A DNA stretch of 64,000 bases. Source: Rhizobium sp. CC-YZS058. Its GTDB lineage: Bacteria; Pseudomonadota; Alphaproteobacteria; Rhizobiales; Rhizobiaceae. Numbering within the stretch: the first letter of the stretch is position 1; each line of letters begins with the position of its first letter. The translations under genes were made by a program, and so were the position numbers. The notes beneath the pieces are model-generated. The model had not been told where the DNA came from. It saw nothing but the letters and a program-made list of their open reading frames with translations, and ran no database searches. Shown here in pieces: positions 15,713-24,800 of this stretch. The stretch spans positions 622,501 through 686,500 of the forward strand of contig NZ_JAYESJ010000001.1 in assembly GCF_034720595.1 (NCBI RefSeq), read 5' to 3'.

Positions 15713-16828
15713 ATGCCGAGCATGAAACCGTTCGAAATCTTCCGCACCGGCAACCATACCTCATCGCAGGGGAAGGCACTCACCTTCTCCGAAGCTGATG
15801 TCGCGGCGATCGCGGCGAGCTATGACCCGGCCCTGCATCAGGCGCCGATCGTCGTCGGCCATCCCAAAACCAACATGCCGGCATTCGGTTGGATCAAGAG
15901 CCTGTCGGTAAAGGGCGACCGCCTGGTTGCTGAGCCCGACCGTCTCGACCCAGCGTTCGCGGAAATGGTCAAGGACGGGAAGTTTCTCAAGGTTTCCGCC
16001 GCGCTCTACGATCCCGCATCGAAGGGCAACCCGACGCCGGGCTCCTATCATCTGCGCCATGTCGGCTTCCTCGGCGCCGAGCCGCCGGCAGTGAAGGGCC
16101 TCGCCGCGATCGAGTTCGCAGAAGGCGAAGAGATCATCCTCGAATTTGCGGATACGAACTGGCGCACCCTGTGGGGGCTCGAAAGCATCGGCCGGCTGTT
16201 CCGAGGCTTGCGCGACCACTTCATCGCCACGACCGATCTCGAAACCGCCGACCGGTTTCTGCCGCAGTATCAGATCGACGAGCTGACGCAGATGTCGGCC
16301 GACCTGCGCGCTGAAGCTCGCGTCGAGGATCTGCGGCCATCCTTCTCCGAAACACACGAGGATACATCCATGACGACTGCCCAGACGGCGGAAGCCGAGC
16401 GCCTGGCCGCGCTCGATGCCCGCGAAGCCGCGCTCAATAGCCGCGAAACGACGTTCTCCGAAACGGAGAAGAAGGCAAAGGCCGAGGCCGATGCTGCGTT
16501 CGTCGACGGTGTTGTGAAGGCCGGCCGTCTGCCGATCGGCCTGCAGGCCACGGCAGTCGCTCTCTTCTCCGAACTGTCGGACGACGTGCTGACCTTCTCG
16601 GAAGGTGGCGCGTCCGTCGAGACCTCGCCCCGCGCGGCCTTCCGTAGCCTGCTCGAAAAGCTGCCCGTGCCGGTCGTCGCTGGCGAGCTCGCCCAGGGCG
16701 ACGGCCCGGACTTTTCCGATTCCGAGCAGGTCGCCGACGCGATCACCAAGGAAATCACCGAAGCCAAGGCGCGCGGCGAGGACCTGTCCCCTGCTCAGGC
16801 CGCCATGCGCCTCAAGACCCGCCGCTAA
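15713..16828 (+). CDS. Head maturation protease with scaffold C-terminus (Mu gpI type)
   Basis: The 371-residue protein combines a phage I-type protease (residues ~1-150: KALTFSEADVAAIAASYDP...APIVVGHPKTNMPAFGWI...KVSAALYDP...YHLRHVGFLGAEPPAVKGL) with a charged helical scaffold (from ~220). In Mu the protease I and scaffold Z share a frame, the scaffold arising from an internal start; an internal ATG at 16370 fits this. The start is ATG 15713 or 15722. It opens the head operon behind the late dyad. Confidence 0.92.
   Translation: MPSMKPFEIFRTGNHTSSQGKALTFSEADVAAIAASYDPALHQAPIVVGHPKTNMPAFGWIKSLSVKGDRLVAEPDRLDPAFAEMVKDGKFLKVSAALYDPASKGNPTPGSYHLRHVGFLGAEPPAVKGLAAIEFAEGEEIILEFADTNWRTLWGLESIGRLFRGLRDHFIATTDLETADRFLPQYQIDELTQMSADLRAEARVEDLRPSFSETHEDTSMTTAQTAEAERLAALDAREAALNSRETTFSETEKKAKAEADAAFVDGVVKAGRLPIGLQATAVALFSELSDDVLTFSEGGASVETSPRAAFRSLLEKLPVPVVAGELAQGDGPDFSDSEQVADAITKEITEAKARGEDLSPAQAAMRLKTRR
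16370..16828 (+). CDS. Nested scaffold protein (Mu gpZ-like), internal start
   Basis: An in-frame ATG at 16370 with GAGG about eight bases upstream would give a 152-residue protein, MTTAQTAEAERLAALDAREA onward, that is Ala/Glu/Lys-rich and helical as expected for a scaffold removed by the protease. The split coincides with the junction of protease and scaffold domains. This follows Mu I/Z by analogy; translation from this start is not shown. Confidence 0.6.
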   Translation: MTTAQTAEAERLAALDAREAALNSRETTFSETEKKAKAEADAAFVDGVVKAGRLPIGLQATAVALFSELSDDVLTFSEGGASVETSPRAAFRSLLEKLPVPVVAGELAQGDGPDFSDSEQVADAITKEITEAKARGEDLSPAQAAMRLKTRR

Positions 16829-16840
16829 GGAACACGCTTC

Positions 16841-17212
16841 ATGAACCGCATCGTTCGCGCCTTCACCGCCGCTGGCGCCATCGGCCACCGCCGCCTCGTC
16901 AAGTACACGGCGAATGATGGCGAGGTCGCCCTGGCCACCGCTTCCACCGACATCATCGCCGGCGTCACCGATTATCCGAACGGTGCCTCGAACGGTCAGC
17001 GCATCGACGTGGTGCTCGACGGCCCGGCCGACATCGAGGCGGGTGGCGTCATGACGCCCGGCGCCGCGATCACGGCCGATGGCACCGGCCGCGCGGTCGC
17101 AGCTGCCCCCGGCGCCGGCGTTAACGCCTTCGTCGCCGGCCGCACCCTCGTCAACACAGCCGCCGGCGACATCGCCAAGGCCATCATCAACCCCACGCGC
17201 ATCCAGGGCTGA
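16841..17212 (+). CDS. Capsid decoration (cement) protein-like
   Basis: The 123-residue, beta-rich and Gly/Ala-rich protein precedes the capsid gene, the usual place of head decoration proteins (DUF2190-like). It holds GHRRLVKYTANDGEVALAT, VLDGPADIEAGG and MTPGAAITAD. The same domain, clearly over 50% identical across about 85 residues, forms the N-terminus of the fibre-end protein at 32192-33823, an unusual duplication. It probably trimerises on the capsid surface. Confidence 0.82.
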   Translation: MNRIVRAFTAAGAIGHRRLVKYTANDGEVALATASTDIIAGVTDYPNGASNGQRIDVVLDGPADIEAGGVMTPGAAITADGTGRAVAAAPGAGVNAFVAGRTLVNTAAGDIAKAIINPTRIQG

Positions 17213-17242
17213 TGAGCCCGCGCACCCCAGGAGCAATGACGC

Positions 17243-18181
17243 ATGGCTGGACAGCCGTTTCCCGTCGATCCGGTACTGACCGGCATCGCCATCGCCTTCA
17301 AGAATGCCGAAATGATCGCCGACCAGGTGCTGCCGCGCCTCGAGCCGAAGCTGACAGCCGAGACCTTCAAGTACATGGTGTTCGGCTTCGATCAGCAGAT
17401 CACCATTCCCGACACCAAGGTCGGCCGGAAGTCCGAGCCGAACGTCATGGAGTTCGGAGGCACGTCGGTTCCCGGCAACACCACCGACTACGGTCAGGAC
17501 TCGGTGATCCCGAACGCAGACATCGCGCAGGCGCCGGCCGGCTACGATCCGGAAGCCTTCGCCGTCCAGCAGCTCACCAACATCATCGAGCTCGATCGCG
17601 AAAAGCGTGTCGCGGCCAAGGTATTCGATCCGAACACCTATGCTGCAGCGAACCGCGAGCTGCTCGCCGGCACGTCGCAGTGGAGCCATGCCGACAGCAA
17701 GCCGGCAAACGCGATCACCCTGGCGCTCGACAGCATGGTGATGCGCGCCAACGTCATGGTGCTCGGCCGCAAGTCCTGGTCTTCGCTGCGTCAGAACCCG
17801 AGCATCCTTCGCGCACTCACCGTGTCCGGCGCCGGTGACGGTCTCGCCGACCGCCGCGCGGTTGCCGACCTTCTCGAGCTCGATGACATCGTCGTCGGCT
17901 CCGGCTGGGCGAACGCCGCCAAGCCCGGCCAGGCCGCGCAGCGCTACCGTCTGTGGGGCAACCACGCCGCCCTTATCCGCCGCGAGAAGATCGTGTCGAG
18001 CCTGGGCGAAGTGCCCACCTTCGGCTGGACCGCACAGTTTGGCGATCGCGTCGCCGGCTCGATGGATGCGCCGCTGGTTGGCCTGCGCGGATCCCGCCGT
18101 GTGCGTGCCGGCGAGAGCGTGGCCGAGGTCATCTCGGCTCCAGAGCTCGGTTACTTCTTCCAGAACGCCGTCGCCGCCTGA
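17243..18181 (+). CDS. Major capsid protein
   Basis: The 312-residue protein is the expected main head subunit, placed after protease, scaffold and decoration genes. It has an N-terminal arm (FPVDPVLTGIAIAFKNAEMIADQVLP), a central part with ADIAQAPAGYDPEAFAVQQ, and a C-terminal RRVRAGESVAEVISAPELGYFFQNAVA typical of Mu-like coat proteins, presumably of the HK97 fold. Two terminator hairpins follow, as expected for a gene needing a high mRNA level. Confidence 0.9.
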   Translation: MAGQPFPVDPVLTGIAIAFKNAEMIADQVLPRLEPKLTAETFKYMVFGFDQQITIPDTKVGRKSEPNVMEFGGTSVPGNTTDYGQDSVIPNADIAQAPAGYDPEAFAVQQLTNIIELDREKRVAAKVFDPNTYAAANRELLAGTSQWSHADSKPANAITLALDSMVMRANVMVLGRKSWSSLRQNPSILRALTVSGAGDGLADRRAVADLLELDDIVVGSGWANAAKPGQAAQRYRLWGNHAALIRREKIVSSLGEVPTFGWTAQFGDRVAGSMDAPLVGLRGSRRVRAGESVAEVISAPELGYFFQNAVAA

Positions 18182-18196
18182 CGGCCGTTCTCGAAG

Positions 18197-18255
18197 TCCG
18201 GCCGGCTCGCCCCGGCCGGAGCTTTTCGGAAGACGCCGCATTGCCGGCGTCTTTT
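18197..18255 (+). terminator. Tandem intrinsic terminators after the capsid gene
   Basis: The first hairpin has TCCGGCCGG (18197-18205) pairing with 18212-18220 and is followed by GCTTTT. The second has AAGACGCCG (18230-18238) pairing with 18245-18253, with the T-run at its end. They lie 16 bp after the capsid stop and 25 bp before the next start, and probably reduce transcription into the downstream genes. Confidence 0.75.
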
Positions 18256-18279
18256 CAAAAGCTCGAAGGATCTTACCTC

Positions 18280-19014
18280 ATGGCCAAGAAGACCACTGCA
18301 TCCCGCGCGCCCGCCGCCGAGAAGGACGTGACCGCCGTCCAAGGCGTGGCGTCGGCCGACGCAGGTTCCACTCCTCCCGGAACCGCGTCTCTCCCCTCCG
18401 GTGGGAACGGGCCGGAGGGGAGCATCCTTGAAGGCGTCGTCCTTCCCCCCGATACTGCCCATACCCCCGAGAGCGAGAGCGGCGATGCCGACGTGCCGGA
18501 ATTGTCCGGCGCGGAAAGTCCGAATGGTGACGACACGGGAACTGCTCCTGTCACAGCACCGACCTCCGAGGTGCCGGCATCAACCTCGGAGACCGCCGAC
18601 GCGCTCGACGTGCGAAGCCTCAAGCATGTGCTCGAGGTGACCGGGTGCGCTGATCTCGATGATCTCATCGACATGGCGAACGCCGGGCAGTCGGCTCATC
18701 TGGCTCTGGCCAAGCTGATCGGCTCCGGTGATCCGGACGCTGCTCTTTTCGCCGTGCTCGAACCTGCCGAAGTGATTGAGCAGCTTTTCGAGATCAAGGG
18801 CCGGTTCCAGCAAACCCTAAATACCCTGAGTGCTGCCGCGGAGCCGGATAACTCCGGCAAGGGTAAGCGTCGCTTCATCGTCTGCGAACGGGTCAGCTTG
18901 AACGGTGTGATGGCTGAGATCGGCAAGACGCTCGATCTCACTGAAGATGAGCATGTCGAACTGCTCGCGGCGGGCGCCATTGCGTCCACCTGGGAGAAGG
19001 GCTTCACCGTCTGA
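18280..19014 (+). CDS. Phage structural-region protein with long disordered N-terminus
   Basis: The 244-residue protein starts at ATG 18280 behind GAAGGA. Residues 1-105 are low-complexity (Ala, Pro, Ser, Thr, Glu). A folded part follows with LDDLIDMANAGQSAHLALAKLIGSG and a C-terminal RRFIVCERVSLNGVMAEIGKTLDLTEDEHVELLAAGAI, resembling small Mu-like proteins between capsid and gp36. It overlaps the gp36 start by one base. The function is not known. Confidence 0.78.
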   Translation: MAKKTTASRAPAAEKDVTAVQGVASADAGSTPPGTASLPSGGNGPEGSILEGVVLPPDTAHTPESESGDADVPELSGAESPNGDDTGTAPVTAPTSEVPASTSETADALDVRSLKHVLEVTGCADLDDLIDMANAGQSAHLALAKLIGSGDPDAALFAVLEPAEVIEQLFEIKGRFQQTLNTLSAAAEPDNSGKGKRRFIVCERVSLNGVMAEIGKTLDLTEDEHVELLAAGAIASTWEKGFTV

Positions 19015-19439
19015 TGGTTTATGCGACCCTCGCCGATCTGATCGAGCGCGCCGGCGAGGACGAGATCCGGCAGGTCGCCGATCGCGATGATGACGGCGCA
19101 CCAGATTCGGACGTGATTGCCGCTGCGTTCGAAACCGCCGGCAACACGATCGACGGCTACCTGGGCGTCCGCTTCCAGCTGCCATTGACGGTGGTTCCGG
19201 CGAATGTCCGCGGTTGGGCCGTGGCGATCGCGCGCTACCACCTGCATCGCGACGGCGCTCCTGACTATGTCGTGCGCGATTACAAGGATGCGCTGACCGC
19301 GCTCCAGCAGGCAGCGCGCGGCCTCCAGGCGCTTCCCGGCCTCGACGGGATTGCGCCGGCGCAGTCGTCGACCGGCACGATTCGTGTCGATGGACCGGCG
19401 CCGGTGTTCTCAGCCGAAAAGCTGGAGGGATGGCTTTGA
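19014..19439 (+). CDS. Mu gp36-like protein (DUF1320), head-tail connector
   Basis: The 141-residue protein shows the DUF1320 pattern: YATLADLIERAGEDEIRQVADRD at the start, then a central DGYLGVRFQLPL and VRGWAVAIARYHLH. Family members sit between capsid and gp37 genes in Mu-like phages and are regarded as head-completion or connector proteins. Overlaps the next gene by ten bases. Confidence 0.92.
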   Translation: MVYATLADLIERAGEDEIRQVADRDDDGAPDSDVIAAAFETAGNTIDGYLGVRFQLPLTVVPANVRGWAVAIARYHLHRDGAPDYVVRDYKDALTALQQAARGLQALPGLDGIAPAQSSTGTIRVDGPAPVFSAEKLEGWL

Positions 19440-19858
19440 TCGCTGCGACCATCGCCCGGCTGAAGGCGGCCGCTCCAGACCTGACGGACGTTCTGGCCGT
19501 CGAGGATCTCGATGCGATCGGCAAGGGCGTGGCTCCGAAGCACGGCACGGTGTTCGTGATCCCCTACCGCGAACAGGCCGAGCCGAACGGGATGGCCACC
19601 GGCGGCTTCGAGCAGCTCGTCCATGCGCAGATACTCGTCGCGATCGTCATTCGCCGTCACGACGACGCGAAGGGTACGAAGCGCGCGCTCGACTTCGATG
19701 CGCTCAAGAACACGGTCGAGCAGGCCCTTGCCGGCTGGTCGATCGACCCCCGCGGAGATCTCTTCGAGCTGGTGGCGGCACAGGCCGCGCCGCTCGGCAA
19801 CGGGGTCACCGTCTACGTGCAGACCTGGCAGACAAGCCGTTACCTGGAGACCGACTGA
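19430..19858 (+). CDS. Mu gp37-like protein (DUF1834)
   Basis: The 142-residue protein has the layout of Mu gp37: an N-terminal helix (IAATIARLKAAAPDLTDVLAVEDL), a beta-rich middle and QILVAIVIRRHDD, ending near VYVQTWQTSRYLETD. It lies after DUF1320 as in Mu and probably completes the neck or tail terminator. It overlaps the previous and next genes. Confidence 0.88.
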   Translation: MALIAATIARLKAAAPDLTDVLAVEDLDAIGKGVAPKHGTVFVIPYREQAEPNGMATGGFEQLVHAQILVAIVIRRHDDAKGTKRALDFDALKNTVEQALAGWSIDPRGDLFELVAAQAAPLGNGVTVYVQTWQTSRYLETD

Positions 19859-20037
19859 TGTCCGATGAAACTGAAGGCGGCGGCTCCTACACCCGCCAGA
19901 AGGACGGCTCGCTGAAGCTCGTCGAGCGCACCAAGCCGATCGAGAACGAAGCCGTCGACGCCGCCGAGGCGATCATTGACGGGCCTGCGCTTCCTGAAGC
20001 CGCCCCCGCGACTACCACCCCGAAGAAGGGATCCTGA
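19858..20037 (+). CDS. Small phage protein, unknown
   Basis: The 59-residue hydrophilic protein begins MSDETEGGGSYTRQKDGSLKL, with a short Ala/Pro-rich tail ending in KKG. The ATG overlaps the gp37 stop, which supports translation. It occupies the position of Mu gp38 but does not resemble it clearly. Confidence 0.65.
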   Translation: MSDETEGGGSYTRQKDGSLKLVERTKPIENEAVDAAEAIIDGPALPEAAPATTTPKKGS

Positions 20038-20039
20038 TC

Positions 20040-20972
20040 ATGGCGAAGCGCTATTGGCGAAACCGCGCCATCCTGGCGAAGATCGAAACCACCTATGGCC
20101 AGGACAGTGCGCCGACGGCCGCCGCCAATGCCATGCAGATGACGAACGTCGAGTTCGATCCGTCCGCTGGTCAGGAAGTCGCGCGCGACCTCGTGCTGCC
20201 GTACATGGGCCACCAGGGCGTCATGCTCGTCGGCTCCTACGGTACGCTTTCCGGTGAGGTGGAGCTCGCCGGCGCCGGCGCGGCCGGTACCGTGCCCGCC
20301 TACGGTGTCCTTCTGCGCGCCTGCGCCATGCGCGAGGTCGTCACGGCCGGGGCCGATGTCCAGTACAGCCCCGTGTCGAAGAACCAGGAGAGCTGCTCGA
20401 TCCGGTTCAACGGCGACGGCGTCCAGCATATCCTGCTTGGCTGCCGCGGCACGTTCACCCTCGACCTGGCCCCGCTTGCCATTCCGCGGCTGAAGTTCGT
20501 GTTCACCGGCCTCCTCGGCCAGGTCACGGATCTGGCGATGCCGACGACGATCGACCTGACGAAGTTCATCAAGCCCGTGCCGGTCAACAAGGCCAACACG
20601 ACCTTTGCCTTGCACGGCTATGCCGGTGGCACCGATGGCATTTCCTTCGACCTCGGCAACCAGATCGAGCCGGACTTCCTCATCGGCGAGGAAGCGATCG
20701 AGCACGTCGACCGCATGATGACTGGTGAGGCCACGATCCGCGCCGACTCGCTTTCGACCATCAACTGGTACGATCGCTCGGCCAACCATACGCCGGGCCC
20801 GCTCGCAGGCCAGCACGGCATCACCGCCGGCAACATCGTCAAGTTCGACGCGTCACAGGTGCAGATCGGCCGCCCGAAGTACGGCGAGAGCCGCAAGCGC
20901 ATCAACAACCGCTTGCCGTTCTTCTGCTTGCCGACCGCCGGCAACGACGAGTTCCTCCTCACCATCAAGTAA
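20040..20972 (+). CDS. Tail tube protein
   Basis: The 310-residue beta-rich protein (RYWRNRAILAKIETTYGQDSAP, then MQMTNVEFDPSAGQEVARDLVLPYMG) resembles the tube/major tail proteins of B3-like siphoviruses. It precedes the frameshifted chaperone and tape measure genes, the fixed order in siphoviral tails. No sheath gene is seen near it, which supports a non-contractile tail. A GC-rich hairpin follows the stop. Confidence 0.85.
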   Translation: MAKRYWRNRAILAKIETTYGQDSAPTAAANAMQMTNVEFDPSAGQEVARDLVLPYMGHQGVMLVGSYGTLSGEVELAGAGAAGTVPAYGVLLRACAMREVVTAGADVQYSPVSKNQESCSIRFNGDGVQHILLGCRGTFTLDLAPLAIPRLKFVFTGLLGQVTDLAMPTTIDLTKFIKPVPVNKANTTFALHGYAGGTDGISFDLGNQIEPDFLIGEEAIEHVDRMMTGEATIRADSLSTINWYDRSANHTPGPLAGQHGITAGNIVKFDASQVQIGRPKYGESRKRINNRLPFFCLPTAGNDEFLLTIK

Positions 20973-20977
20973 TCGGC

Positions 20978-20994
20978 CGGCCGTCCGACGGCCG
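20978..20994 (+). terminator. GC-rich hairpin after the tail tube gene
   Basis: CGGCCGT and ACGGCCG form a 7-bp stem with a 3-nt loop six bases after the stop codon. There is no T-tract, so it may protect mRNA ends or attenuate rather than terminate. Confidence 0.35.
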
Positions 20995-21030
20995 ACCCTC
21001 TTCAAGCTCCGTTCAAAGGCATGTCAATCG

Positions 21031-21444
21031 ATGTTCAAACTGGTCGATAACCTCACCTTCTGGTGGCCGGTCAAAGTTTACGAGCCCAACCCGAGTAAGA
21101 CGGGCGACACCGTCGAGCATGTCTTTGAGGTCGAGTTCGAGATCATCTCGAAGGATGAAAGCCGGGCGAGCGCCCGCGCCCGCCGCGCGCTTCTCGAGGA
21201 GATCAAGACCGATCTCACCGATGTCGAGCTCGAAGCCCTCCAGGACAAGATCGACCTGCACGATCTGGCGGCCATGCGCCGCGTCGTTCGCAACTGGCGC
21301 AAGATCGAAAGCGATGCCGGCGAGGCGATCCCGTTCAACGACCAGACCTTCGCGGCCGTATGGGCGCACCGCCGCGTCCAGATGGCGCTGGTTCGCGCCT
21401 ATGACGAAGCGATCACCCTCGAGAAGGGCCGCGCAAAAAACTGA
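21031..21444 (+). CDS. Tail assembly chaperone (G-type)
   Basis: The 137-residue, highly charged helical protein lies between tail tube and tape measure genes, the place of the lambda G/GT chaperones. It ends GRAKN just after A AAA AAC, where a -1 shift would extend it into the frame at 21441-21833. It probably coats the tape measure during tail assembly. ATG 21031 is used; an ATG at 21021 is out of frame. Confidence 0.85.
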   Translation: MFKLVDNLTFWWPVKVYEPNPSKTGDTVEHVFEVEFEIISKDESRASARARRALLEEIKTDLTDVELEALQDKIDLHDLAAMRRVVRNWRKIESDAGEAIPFNDQTFAAVWAHRRVQMALVRAYDEAITLEKGRAKN

Positions 21445-21485
21445 CGGATGCGGCCGAGGTCTGGGGCTACGAGCGCCTCGGCCGC
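21435..21485 (+). promoter_or_regulatory. Programmed -1 frameshift site with stimulatory hairpin
   Basis: The heptamer A AAA AAC (21435-21441) stands in the correct phase directly before the chaperone stop TGA. After an 8-nt spacer, GCGGCCGAGG (21450-21459) pairs perfectly with CCTCGGCCGC (21476-21485), a 10-bp GC-rich stem with a 16-nt loop. This is the textbook arrangement for -1 frameshifting, and the frame entered is open to the tape measure gene. Confidence 0.85.
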
Positions 21486-21833
21486 ACCAATCCCCATCAG
21501 GTCACCGCGATAGACGACGATCTCCGCGACCAGTTTGCAAGCCTCGGCGTCCACCTCGTCGAGGATGACTGTTTCACCGACGATGAAGAGGAAGGGTTCG
21601 AGTTGAGCGTTCACAATGCCGATAGCCTTTCCGCCTTCATGGCCTGCTCCACGCAGTGGCGCACCCAAGGCACTCAAGCTGGCCTCGTCTGGATCGGTCT
21701 CGATTACACGGCTTGCAAGGCCATGCTCGAAGCCCAAGATCTGCCGATCTCATCGCTTGCCGACTTTCCGTTGATCGAAGAGGCCGTCTTGCCGATCTTC
21801 AACCGGCAGGACGATGGCGGGAGCGAAGGCTGA
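21441..21833 (+). CDS. Frameshifted extension of the chaperone (GT-type, DUF1799)
   Basis: After the -1 shift the frame reads LTDAAEVWGYERLGRTNPHQ and runs to a TGA that overlaps the tape measure start. The part from WGYERL to the end resembles the DUF1799 family. Apart from a TTG at 21603 there is no usable start in this frame, so it is best expressed as a fusion of about 267 residues with the protein from 21031. The fusion should bind the tape measure while the short form coats it, as in lambda. Confidence 0.8.
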   Translation: MTDAAEVWGYERLGRTNPHQVTAIDDDLRDQFASLGVHLVEDDCFTDDEEEGFELSVHNADSLSAFMACSTQWRTQGTQAGLVWIGLDYTACKAMLEAQDLPISSLADFPLIEEAVLPIFNRQDDGGSEG

Positions 21834-24800
21834 TGGCGCCTGCCTACCGCATCGCGATCGGCGTCAGCATCGACGCCAGCCAGGCGAAAGCCGGCAGCAC
21901 CGAAACGCGCTCCGCCGTTGCCTCAATCAAGAAAGAGGCGGAAGCCACCAAGCCAGCCCTAGACGCCTTGGCCACTTCGATCGACAAGGCTGACAAGGCC
22001 GGCGGCGCCGGCGTTGCGCGCAAGGGTATCGACGAGATCGGCGAGGCGGCCGACCGAACCGAGACCAAACTTCAGCGGTTGATCAACCGATCGGTCGGGC
22101 TCCATACCGGTGCGGCAAACGAGAACGTCCGGCAGTGGACGGGCGCACTGGCGGCTGAAGGGCTGGCCGTCGACAATCTGCGGGGAAAATACGATCCGGC
22201 CTTCGCCGCCATCTCCCGCTACAAGCAGGCCGTCCTCGAAATGCGCATGGCGCATGCCCAGGGGGAGCTGTCGTCGAACAAGATGGCGCAGGCGATGAGC
22301 CGTGAACGGCAGGCAACGCTGGCGAGCCTCGCGGCCATCAAGGGCCGCAACCAGGCGATGGGCGGCGGCGGGCTGCGTCCGGACCAGAAGTCGAACCTCT
22401 ACATGCAGGGCGTCGATACGGTACAGAGCTTGGCCCTTGGCATGCCGCCGATTCAGGTCCTTCTTCAGCAGGGGCCGCAGATCGCTCAGGTCTATGGAAG
22501 CATCGGCGGAGCCGCGCGCGCTGCACTCGGCGTCCTGACGCCGCTCAATCTCGCGATCGGCGGCACGGTTGCGGTTGTCGCTGGCGCCGGCATGGCGCTG
22601 AGCTCCTACCTCGAGTCGATAAAGGAAGTCGAAACGGCTGCGGCCGGCCTCGGCCGGACGACGGCTGGCACGGCGGAAGCCATGGAGCTGGCGGCGACAC
22701 GCGGTGCAGCCGCAGCCGGGATCTCGGTTTCGTCAGCGCGGTCTATGGAGGCGCAATTCCTTCGCACCGGGCGGATTGCCTCCGGCAATTTCGAGCAGCT
22801 CATCGGCATCAGCAAGAACTTCGCCGCCACGTTTGGCATCTCGGCCGAAGAAGCAGGCGATCAGCTCGCGCAGATGTTCGCCGATCCGGCCAAGGCTGCC
22901 GACGCGCTCTATCGTCAATATGGCCTGATCGACGGCGCAACAGCCGAATATGCGCGCCGGCTCGCTGCACAGAACCAGCTCGGGGCGGCGCAAAAGGTGC
23001 TCCTCGAAGCTCTCCCCAGCCGCCTGGCTGATGCGAGCAGGGCCACAACGGCACTCGGACGCGCTTGGAACACGGTCGCCACTGCGGCAAGCGATGCCTT
23101 CGATTACATCGGAAAGGCGACTGACCGGGCTATCTCGGGTCCGACCGCCGCTCAAGCGCTCGCTGAGGAAGCGGCCAATAACCGCACGCTTCGCAATGCT
23201 CAGGAAAGGTCGAAGGGTGGCTTCCTCAGTCGTCTCGGCGTTCCAAACCTGTTCTCCGATGACCTTGCTGAGAGCGATGCGAAGCTCAGCGACATGATGG
23301 AAACGCAGCGTCGGCGCGAGGCGCTCGAAGCGGAGCGCGCCAAGCGTGAGGGCAACCTCCGTCAGAGCGCCATGTCACTCGATATTGCGCAACAGTCTCC
23401 CGCAACCTCCTACGCCCGTTCACGTCGCCAGCTGGAAGACGAGATCAAGGGCATCACCGCCGGTATGAACGGCGCGGACGGGCGCTCCGCGGATCAGAAC
23501 AGCGATATTGCCACCGCTCTCGATGCAAAGACCCGTGCGCTGCAGACGATGATCCCTGCCCAAGAGCGTGCCAACCAGCTGGCGGCGCTCGAAACGCAAA
23601 TCTCGACCGAGCGCAACCCGATCGCGCGGGCGGATCTTGAAGCCCGACGGCGGCGCGTCGAGCTCGCCGGCGAGGAGATCACATCGGCGCAGGCCGAGGC
23701 GCAGATTACTGCGGCGCGCAATCAGGCACTCCAACAGTTCATGTCGACCGCACAAGCGCAGTCGGCTCAAATTGCAGACGAGGTGACGATCCGCCGGCAG
23801 CTCAACGCCGAAGTCGCTGCCGGCACCATAACCGCGGCCGAGGCCGAAGCGCGGCTGCGCACCGAAATTCAGCTCCGTCCCTTGGCGACCGCCGCGGCCG
23901 CCGCGCAGGGCGATGAGCAGCGACGACTGACGGCCGTCCTGGAAGAAGCGCGTGCCGCGCAGGCCGCTATGGAAACGGAAACCCGACGCTCCGGCGCAAT
24001 CGAGGTGGCCCGCGGCCAGGCCGACACAATCGAGAAGCTGAAGCTCGAAACCTTTCTCGTCGGCGCCAGCACGGCCGAGCGCGAAAAGGCGCTCGCCCTC
24101 CTCGAGACGGAGCAGATGATCCGCGCCCGCGGCTTCGGTTCGCTTTCGGCCGAGGCCGAGGCGATCCGGCGGAACGCACGGGCGATCGCTGAGAGCACCG
24201 AAGAGCTGCATCGTCACGAGGCTGCCTGGCAGACCGTTCAGTCGGCCGGCTCGCAGGCGATCGACAACATCATCGGCAACCTGACGAAAGGCGACTTTAA
24301 GGGCGCTTTGAACGGGCTTCTGGGCGACATCTCGTCATTCTTCAGCGAGCTCGCCGGCAACTCGATCAAGAACAGCCTATTCAAGACCGACCTGCCGACG
24401 ATCGGCACGATCTTCGAAACCTTGTCAGGCCGCGGCAGAAGCGCGGCAGCCGCTCCAGCCGCTGCCAATCAGGTCGCCGCCACTGCCGCGGCGGCAATCC
24501 CCTCGCCAGTCGCCGTTCCGGCGGCGGTCATGTCCACGTCGTCGGCCGTGGATCTCGCCGGTGGGCTTCTCGGCTTCAACGAGACCGCGCAGCGCGGCAA
24601 CATCAACAGCTTCCTCAAGGCCGGCGGCGTCAATATCGATGCGGCGCAGACCGCGTGGTGCGCCGCCTTCGTAAACTCCTCGCTCGAGCAGATCGGCGTC
24701 AAGGGATCGGGCGGCCTGACCGCGAACAGCTTCCAGAGCTGGGGCAAGGGCGTGGATGTGTCCCAGGTCCTGCGCGGCGACGTGCTGGTCGAGTCGCGCG

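Noticed and set aside
15761..18241. Open minus-strand frame of 826 codons
   Set aside because: It is the mirror of the protease, decoration and capsid genes; high GC at third positions leaves long antisense frames.
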